Assembly (NCBI GenBank): GCA_016218825.1
Contig: JACRCV010000075.1
Coordinates: 1 to 64,000 of the forward strand
DNA from: Deltaproteobacteria bacterium
GTDB lineage: Bacteria > Myxococcota > XYA12-FULL-58-9
DNA length: 64,000 nucleotides
Direction of reading: 5' to 3'
How positions within the stretch are numbered: position 1 is the first letter of the stretch; each line of letters begins with the position of its first letter. Below the pieces are notes generated by a model that was given only the letters and a program-made list of their open reading frames with translations, was not told the origin of the DNA and searched no databases. Shown piece by piece: positions 57,695-64,000 of the stretch. A program made the position numbers and the translations under genes.

Positions 57695-59557
57695 TCAGCC
57701 GCTCGTCCGGTTGTTGTAGGGCAGCTGTCCGAGCCGCCATTTCTGCCAGCCGAGATCCATCCGGCCGCCGCCGTAGAACTCCACCCAACTGCCGTCCAGG
57801 TGCTGCCAGCGCTCGGTGCCGCCGGACGAGACCGCCTGGAAGCCCATGCCCTGGAGGGTCTGGCGGGAGCCGGCGTTGTTCCCGATGGGGGGCACGCGGC
57901 CGAGCGCGGTGTTGGCCTTGTACCAATCCCAGGTGGAGGACGGCAGCGAGGTGTACTGCCGGACGTCCTTCGGGTCGGGGGGCTTCGGCACGCTCGCCAG
58001 CACCTCGCCGGCGACGCCGCGATAGAGCTTGCCGCCCGACACCGCGAGCCAACTGGTGTCTTGGTGCTGGTAGAAGCCCGGCGCCGCGGCGCGATAGCCG
58101 AGACCGCCCAAGCGCTGCGAGAGGTTGGCGTCGTCGGCCTTCAGATCGTGGGTCTGCGCGATCGCCATCCAGCGATGGCCGTCGTTCGGCTTGATCTTCG
58201 GCAGGGTCTCGGGCGCGGGGATGGCCTGATAGCGATACTGCCCCGAGCCGCAGATCACCTGCTTGTCGTCGAACGCCACCCAGATGTTGCCGTGCTGGAA
58301 GTAGCCCGGCCGCGCCTCGTTGAAGCCGCGCGCCAGCAAGTCGGCGCGGCACTTGGCCTGGTCGTCGATCGGCAACCCCCAGAGCACCGTCCCCTGCAGC
58401 ACGGCGTTGACGTCGGGGGCGATCGCCTGCATGCCGCTGTAGGTCGGCGGCCCGGACAACAGGACGTTGGCGTGGCCGAAGTAGATCTGCCCCTCGACGA
58501 AGGCGACGAAGCTCTGGTCGGGGTGGGTGTAGAGCCCGGCGTGCACTTTGGTGAAGCCGGCGTCGAGGAGCGCCTGGTCGCTCTTCTTCAGCGCCGCCGC
58601 GGTGAGCTTGGCGATCGGCGCCTGCGCGATCGCCAGGCCGAACTGATTGAAGTTGGGCGCCGCCTGCTGCTGGCGGGCAATGCCCACCGGGACGCGCTGG
58701 AAGCTGTTGTTGCCCACACCGCGCTCGATCGTGCCGCCGCTGGTGTACGCCGCCCAGCTGCCGTCCGGGTGCTCGAAGTAGCCCGGCGCTTTTTCGCTGA
58801 AGCCCTTCTGCTTGAACATCGCCTTGTCGGCGGCGACGTTGGCGGCGTTCAAGAACGGCAGTTGGGCGCAGGCCAGGAAACCGTCGGAGAACTGGGGCGG
58901 GCGGCGGGGAAAGGCGGCGGCGGCGTCGGCGGTGAGGGCGCCGGCGGTCTTGCCTTTGGCGGCGGTCTTCTGGTTTGCGGGCGCGGCGTCGGGCTGAGCG
59001 TTGGCTCTCGCCCGCCCTCGGGGCGGCGTCGCGGCGGTGGTGCCGGCGTCCGTGGCCGGCGTCGACTGAGCGCTTTGCGCCACGTTGTTCGGCAGGCGAT
59101 TCTGGCCGAAGCCGCGCACCGTGTTCTTGTCGACGATCGCGACCCAGCTGCCGTCGGGGTGCGAGTAGTAGCACGGCAGTACCTGGGCGAAGCCCGCCTT
59201 GGCGAGCGCGCCCTGGAACGCCGCCAGATCGCCGTTCGGGATCGACTGCGGCAGCTGGGCGCTCGCCGCATTGGCGACTTGGTTCGCCCGCAGCGCCGGC
59301 AGCTGCGTGACGTCGGCCGGCAAGCCGCGGAAGTGCTGCGTCTGGTAGCCGCGCTCGACGCGGCCGCGGTTCATCATCACCCAGCTGCCGTCGGGGTGCT
59401 GGTACTGGTCGGTGCCGACCGACTGGAAGCCGAGCGCGGTCGCCGCCTGTTGCAGCGCCGCGGTGTCGTTGTTTTGGATGAAGGGCAGGCGCGCGGCGGC
59501 GAGCGCGCCGTGCTCGAAGCCGGGGCGGTTGAGCTGCATCTGCTGGAGGTTGATCAT
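57695..59557 (-). CDS. seven-unit DGSW-repeat protein (paralogue)
   Basis: A 620-residue protein, no signal peptide; GAGGAAATGGGGA precedes the ATG at 59557. Seven repeat units are seen: DQYQHPDGSWVMM, CYYSHPDGSWVAI, GYFEHPDGSWAAY, GLYTHPDQSFVAF, GYFQHGNIWVAF, GFYQHQDTSWLAV and RWQHLDGSWVEFY. As in the protein at 26697-28670, two units, an Ala/Pro/Lys linker, then five units; unit 5 of both lacks the DGS and carries a GSGQYRYQ-type turn. The C-terminus GWQKWRLGQLPYNNRTSG is the family end motif. It is the first gene of the minus operon with the nucleotidyltransferase-repeat fusion. The ancient duplication across about 30 kb suggests each copy serves its own locus. Confidence 0.78.
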   Translation of the reverse strand: MINLQQMQLNRPGFEHGALAAARLPFIQNNDTAALQQAATALGFQSVGTDQYQHPDGSWVMMNRGRVERGYQTQHFRGLPADVTQLPALRANQVANAASAQLPQSIPNGDLAAFQGALAKAGFAQVLPCYYSHPDGSWVAIVDKNTVRGFGQNRLPNNVAQSAQSTPATDAGTTAATPPRGRARANAQPDAAPANQKTAAKGKTAGALTADAAAAFPRRPPQFSDGFLACAQLPFLNAANVAADKAMFKQKGFSEKAPGYFEHPDGSWAAYTSGGTIERGVGNNSFQRVPVGIARQQQAAPNFNQFGLAIAQAPIAKLTAAALKKSDQALLDAGFTKVHAGLYTHPDQSFVAFVEGQIYFGHANVLLSGPPTYSGMQAIAPDVNAVLQGTVLWGLPIDDQAKCRADLLARGFNEARPGYFQHGNIWVAFDDKQVICGSGQYRYQAIPAPETLPKIKPNDGHRWMAIAQTHDLKADDANLSQRLGGLGYRAAAPGFYQHQDTSWLAVSGGKLYRGVAGEVLASVPKPPDPKDVRQYTSLPSSTWDWYKANTALGRVPPIGNNAGSRQTLQGMGFQAVSSGGTERWQHLDGSWVEFYGGGRMDLGWQKWRLGQLPYNNRTSG

Positions 59558-59669
59558 TCCCCATTTCCTCCGCGCGCGGCCGTCATCGGCACAATCGATG
59601 CCGCCGCACGCGTGCAAGACCACCACCCGCGAGGGGCGGTGGGGAATACTCTATCCTTGATCGCAGGGC

Positions 59670-59699
59670 ATTCTAACAGACGAAACCGGCGGCCGGCAA
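59670..59699 (-). promoter_or_regulatory. candidate promoter for the DGSW/nucleotidyltransferase operon
   Basis: On the minus strand TTGCCG (59699-59694), 18-nt spacer, TAGAAT (59675-59670, 5 of 6). Predicted start near 59663, leaving about a 105-nt leader before the ATG at 59557. Confidence 0.5.
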
Positions 59700-59810
59700 T
59701 GGTGGTTTTCTTGCGTGCCGCGGGGCGCCGGTCGACGGCGATGAAGACTGGCTTGTGACGGCGGCCGCAGCTTGGTAGCCTGCCGCCGCAGTCTTCTCGA
59801 GGAGGATCGA

Positions 59811-60557
59811 ATGAAATCCGTCAGCGGCATCGAATCCAAGATTCAGGCGCTCTCGACCGAGCTGCAGCAGGGGCTGCGCGAGGTCCAGGACAAGAAGCTG
59901 CCGGCGGCGAAGGCGTCGGAGCTCATCGCCGCGACGCTGTCGCGCATCGACAAGCTCGGCAAGACCGGCGCCGAGAAGCAGGGGCTCATCGCTCAGGTGT
60001 TGGCGACGGCCTTCCTCCAAGAGATCGTCGCGGCGCGCGGCGGGGATACCAAGGCGCTCGCCGCGAAAGTCGGCGACGGGCTGGCGGCGGCGGTCCTTGC
60101 GGCGGGGACGGTTGATGGGGATCTCGTGGCCCGACTGAAAGCCGAGACCGTACGATTCCAGGCCCATGGTTCGCGCCTGGCGGCGCGGCGCGTGGACCTG
60201 CCGAACCTGCTCCGCGATCTCGAAGCCGGCGCCACCGGCCAGGCACTGAAGGAGTTGATTCGGGCCAAGCACGGCGACGACGCATTCGTCCAGGTTGGGC
60301 ATACGAATCTCGCGTTCGGGCCGCGCGGCTTCCGGAACATCAAGACGGACGTCGGCGGTTCCTTCCCGTCCTTGTCTGCGCGCCTGAGCCTTGGGTTTTC
60401 GGACGATGCGATAGCCGGACTCGGGAGCCAGTTTGAGGCGACGGCGGCCAAGATGGCTGGCGCCAATGATGTGCGCATCCTTTACGATGGCGCCCTGGGA
60501 CGCCTGTGGTCGGCTGTCACGTCGGTGGTCAGCACACGCGTCATGACCGAGCCATGA
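59811..60557 (+). CDS. hypothetical protein with N-terminal coiled coil
   Basis: A 248-residue protein with an excellent AGGAGG ribosome site. The first 90 residues form helices with heptad-like spacing (IQALSTELQQGLREVQDKK), and the rest is a mixed globular part (FVQVGHTNLAFGPRGFRNI, SARLSLGFSDDAIAGLGSQF). No signal peptide and no family recognised. Its start style resembles the signal-less proteins of the adjacent cluster, and it lies divergent from the DGSW operon. Its stop overlaps the next start by 4 nt, so the two products probably work together. An extra cargo/chaperone pair is possible. Confidence 0.6.
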   Translation: MKSVSGIESKIQALSTELQQGLREVQDKKLPAAKASELIAATLSRIDKLGKTGAEKQGLIAQVLATAFLQEIVAARGGDTKALAAKVGDGLAAAVLAAGTVDGDLVARLKAETVRFQAHGSRLAARRVDLPNLLRDLEAGATGQALKELIRAKHGDDAFVQVGHTNLAFGPRGFRNIKTDVGGSFPSLSARLSLGFSDDAIAGLGSQFEATAAKMAGANDVRILYDGALGRLWSAVTSVVSTRVMTEP

Positions 60558-60943
60558 CGACGAGCGAGCCGCATCCCACCCGCGACGGCGCCGAGCTGCT
60601 CGCCGCGCTGCACGCGATGGTCAGCGCCGACAAGGCGCCGCCGGGCCTCAAGGGATCGATCGCCGTGGGGGTCGTCGACGCCGCTGGCGCTCTGTACTTC
60701 GTTGCGACGTTCGGCAAAGCCGTGAGGACCGAGATCAGCGACACGTTACCGACGGTGGACGCGGCGCTGGTGATGGGCGAAGCCGAGGCGAACGCGATCC
60801 TCGACACGGGTGCGTTGCCGCCGAAGCCCGAGCTTCTCGTCAAGCAAGGCGGCAGCGCGTTGCTCGCGAAGTTCGTCAGCCGCTATCTCCAGAGGCAGTC
60901 GCTTCTGGATCTCCGCGCCGGCGGCGCGAAGCGCAAGCGCTGA
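60554..60943 (+). CDS. SCP2-like small protein
   Basis: A 129-residue cytoplasmic protein overlapping the previous gene (ATGA). LKGSIAVGVVDAAGALYFVA and the following VDAALVMGEAEANAILDTGA with LLVKQGGSALLAKFVSRYL resemble the sterol-carrier-protein-2 fold, whose pocket binds lipids or other hydrophobic ligands. The Lys/Arg-rich end (GGAKRKR) could touch nucleic acid or membranes. The match is by pattern of strands and turns, so it is moderate. As partner of the 248-residue protein it may be a chaperone-like binder. It ends 195 nt before rpsL. Confidence 0.55.
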   Translation: MTTSEPHPTRDGAELLAALHAMVSADKAPPGLKGSIAVGVVDAAGALYFVATFGKAVRTEISDTLPTVDAALVMGEAEANAILDTGALPPKPELLVKQGGSALLAKFVSRYLQRQSLLDLRAGGAKRKR

Positions 60944-61076
60944 TTGCACCCTCGCCGCTGGCCGCAACAGGGTCGCCACGCCGGTGGTCTATTGCCGCGA
61001 GACGCCAGCAACCTACCAAACGCAGCGGGCGCCGGACAATGGCGGCTTTTCACTCCCGGCTCGCTCGATATTCCGC

Positions 61077-61106
61077 TTGACATTCCACGGCCAACTCCGC
61101 TAAAAG
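61077..61106 (+). promoter_or_regulatory. promoter of the rpsL-rpsG-fusA operon
   Basis: A perfect TTGACA (61077-61082) and TAAAAG (61101-61106, 4 of 6) with an 18-nt spacer. It predicts a start near 61113 and a short leader of about 25 nt with GCGAGGGTG before the rpsL ATG. Confidence 0.55.
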
Positions 61107-61137
61107 GCGCGGTCCATTTTGGCGAGGGTGTCTGTAA

Positions 61138-61509
61138 ATGCCGACCATCAACCAGCTCGTGCGAACCGGTCGCGAAAAAGTACACGGCCACAAGAAGACC
61201 CCGGCGCTGCAGGAGTGCCCGCAGAAGCGCGGTGTCTGTGTGCGCGTGTATACGACGACGCCGAAGAAGCCGAACTCGGCGTTGCGCAAAGTCGCGCGTG
61301 TCCGTCTGACCAACGGCATCGAAGTGACGACCTACATTCCCGGCGTCGGCCACAACCTGCAAGAGCACTCGGTGGTGCTGTTGCGCGGTGGCCGCGTCAA
61401 GGACTTGCCGGGCGTCCGTTATCACATCATCCGCGGCACGCTCGACTCCGTCGGGGTCGAGGGTCGTCGCCAAGGCCGCTCCAAGTACGGCGCCAAGCGG
61501 CCGAGCTAA
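61138..61509 (+). CDS. rpsL: 30S ribosomal protein S12
   Basis: S12 sits at the decoding centre and is the classical streptomycin-resistance locus. The 123-residue product is full length, with [35 protein letters not shown] (the conserved [10 protein letters not shown] loop carrying the resistance-type lysine) and [14 protein letters not shown]. The lysine of TPKKPN is the wild-type residue, so no streptomycin-resistance substitution is visible there. First gene of the str operon; rpsG starts 15 nt after its stop. Confidence 0.98.
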   Translation: MPTINQLVRTGREKVHGHKKTPALQECPQKRGVCVRVYTTTPKKPNSALRKVARVRLTNGIEVTTYIPGVGHNLQEHSVVLLRGGRVKDLPGVRYHIIRGTLDSVGVEGRRQGRSKYGAKRPS

Positions 61510-61524
61510 GAAGGCAGGTGGGCT

Positions 61525-61998
61525 ATGCCTCGTCGTCGTGATGTACCGAAGCGAAAGATCAACCCCGACCCGCGCTACGGTGACCGGCTGGTCGCCAAGT
61601 TCGTCAACGTCCTGATGTGGGGCGGCAAGAAGGCCACCGCGGAGCAGGTGATGTACGGCTGCTTCGACCTGCTCGGGCAGCGGGGCGGCGGCGAAGATCC
61701 GCTCAAGCTCTTCAAGAAGGCGCTCGACAACGTCAAGCCGATCGTCGAAGTGAAGAGCCGGCGCGTCGGCGGCGCCACCTACCAGGTGCCGATGGAAGTC
61801 CGGCCCGAGCGCCGCACGGCGCTGGCGATGCGCTGGATCATCAACTACTCCCGCGAGCGCAGCGAGCGCGGCATGGCCGAGAAGCTCGCCAACGAGCTCC
61901 TCGACGCGGCGAACAATCGTGGCAACGCAGTGAAGAAGAAGGAGGACACCCACAAGATGGCCGAGGCCAACAAGGCCTTTGCTCATTATCGGTGGTAA
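61525..61998 (+). CDS. rpsG: 30S ribosomal protein S7
   Basis: S7 organises the head of the small subunit and contacts mRNA and tRNA in the exit site. The 157-residue product has the family start [39 protein letters not shown] and the C-terminal [20 protein letters not shown]. In other bacteria S7 is also the translational repressor of this operon, acting between rpsL and rpsG. A stable two-part hairpin begins right after its stop codon. Confidence 0.98.
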   Translation: MPRRRDVPKRKINPDPRYGDRLVAKFVNVLMWGGKKATAEQVMYGCFDLLGQRGGGEDPLKLFKKALDNVKPIVEVKSRRVGGATYQVPMEVRPERRTALAMRWIINYSRERSERGMAEKLANELLDAANNRGNAVKKKEDTHKMAEANKAFAHYRW

Positions 61999-62039
61999 GA
62001 GCCGCGCGTGGCGGGACGGCCCCCGCCAGACGGCGGCTC
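61999..62039 (+). terminator. nested hairpin after rpsG
   Basis: Two stacked stems begin immediately after the rpsG stop: outer GAGCCGC (61999-62005) with GCGGCTC (62033-62039), inner TGGCGGG (62009-62015) with CCCGCCA (62022-62028). Both are perfect 7-bp stems. A short A-rich then CTTTG stretch follows rather than a clean T-run, so it may be a partial terminator or processing site that lowers fusA relative to rpsL-rpsG. Confidence 0.5.
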
Positions 62040-62185
62040 GAAAACGATCTTTGACAGCTTGGTGAGTGATGGAAGCACAGACCGTTGGGACGGGCGTTGT
62101 ACCCGTGCCCACCATAGCGCCGCAGTTGTCGGCGGTAGTGCCTGCGGCGGAGTCGCGGGGGCGGTCGCAGTCCGGGCACACTAAG

Positions 62186-64000
<1,815 letters not shown>

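Noticed and set aside
26697-59557. DGSW repeats as the known WG beta-propeller repeat
   Set aside because: WG repeats read W-G-x-I-D-x-x-G; here the Trp follows DGS, is followed by V/L-A, and a conserved GF helix precedes it.
40692-60943. A complete type VI secretion or contractile injection system
   Set aside because: No sheath, tube, baseplate, VgrG, PAAR, Hcp or ClpV-like protein was found; only chaperone-like and cargo-like genes are visible, so delivery stays an inference.
38876-60943. A mobile genomic island
   Set aside because: No integrase, transposase, direct repeats or attachment site was seen, and base composition of the large operon matches the rest. Only the toxin-antitoxin region is slightly AT-richer.
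62051-62079. TTGACA before fusA as an internal promoter
   Set aside because: The hexamer at 62051-62056 has no -10-like sequence at 16-18 nt; AGCACA at that distance is a poor match.

Overview
The window is very GC-rich, Gram-negative DNA with the gene content of a Myxococcota or related delta-proteobacterial genome. It has lpxK, TonB-dependent uptake genes, many lipoproteins with good lipoboxes, thrombospondin type 3 calcium-binding lipoproteins, PEGA-domain Ser/Thr kinases and an FHA protein. Coding density is high, GTG starts are frequent, and most genes lie in short tightly packed operons. The phylum assignment is inference from gene content.

Layout. 0-4 kb (minus): a lipoprotein with three thioredoxin-like modules behind nuoA-nuoC-nuoD, with no nuoB. 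4-6.4 kb: a DUF1579 protein, an orphan DNA methyltransferase and lpxK. 6.4-14.3 kb (minus): a TonB-dependent receptor overlapping two large calcium-repeat lipoproteins, the last cut by an in-frame TAG before a P-like domain. 14.6-22 kb: a PEGA kinase, two envelope proteins on the minus strand, then a plus operon of TPR, double-FHA, DUF1571 and RluA-type pseudouridine synthase genes. 22-24 kb (minus): a lone rplC and a TonB-family protein. 24.4-26.5 kb: a lipoprotein metallopeptidase. 26.7-30.3 kb (minus): a small locus of two DGSW-repeat proteins around a 298-residue unknown. 30.5-35.4 kb (minus): a kinase whose periplasmic end carries a CxxCH heme motif, then a DUF3373 porin and a lipoprotein. 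35.7-38.8 kb: a second kinase and a propeller lipoprotein. 38.9-40.4 kb: two back-to-back toxin-antitoxin pairs. 40.7-59.6 kb: the most unusual region (below). 59.8-60.9 kb: two small proteins. 61.1-64 kb: rpsL-rpsG-fusA, with fusA cut by the window edge.

The 40.7-59.6 kb region is a 12-gene plus-strand operon facing a 3-gene minus-strand operon. Three genes encode DcrB/DUF1795-like proteins, a family best known as type VI effector chaperones. Most of the rest are signal-less proteins carrying a recognisable enzyme fold inside unfamiliar flanking sequence: pyruvate kinase-like, glycogen-synthase-like, HD, CYTH-like, two CCA/poly(A)-polymerase-type nucleotidyltransferases and a DHH-like phosphoesterase. 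The others contain a repeat I do not recognise, centred on HPDGSWVA. That repeat occurs in four stand-alone proteins (2, 3, 7 and 7 units) and at the C-terminus of one nucleotidyltransferase. My reading is an undescribed family of effectors and adaptors aimed mainly at nucleotide, RNA and carbon metabolism. No secretion apparatus is in the window, so the delivery route is unknown.

Four copies of an intergenic repeat (16.4, 24.2, 28.8 and 55.1 kb) combine a run of G-tracts with a 9-bp hairpin whose stem sequence changes between copies while pairing is kept. Several promoters have the -10 element only 6-8 nt before the start codon and no Shine-Dalgarno sequence, suggesting leaderless mRNAs.
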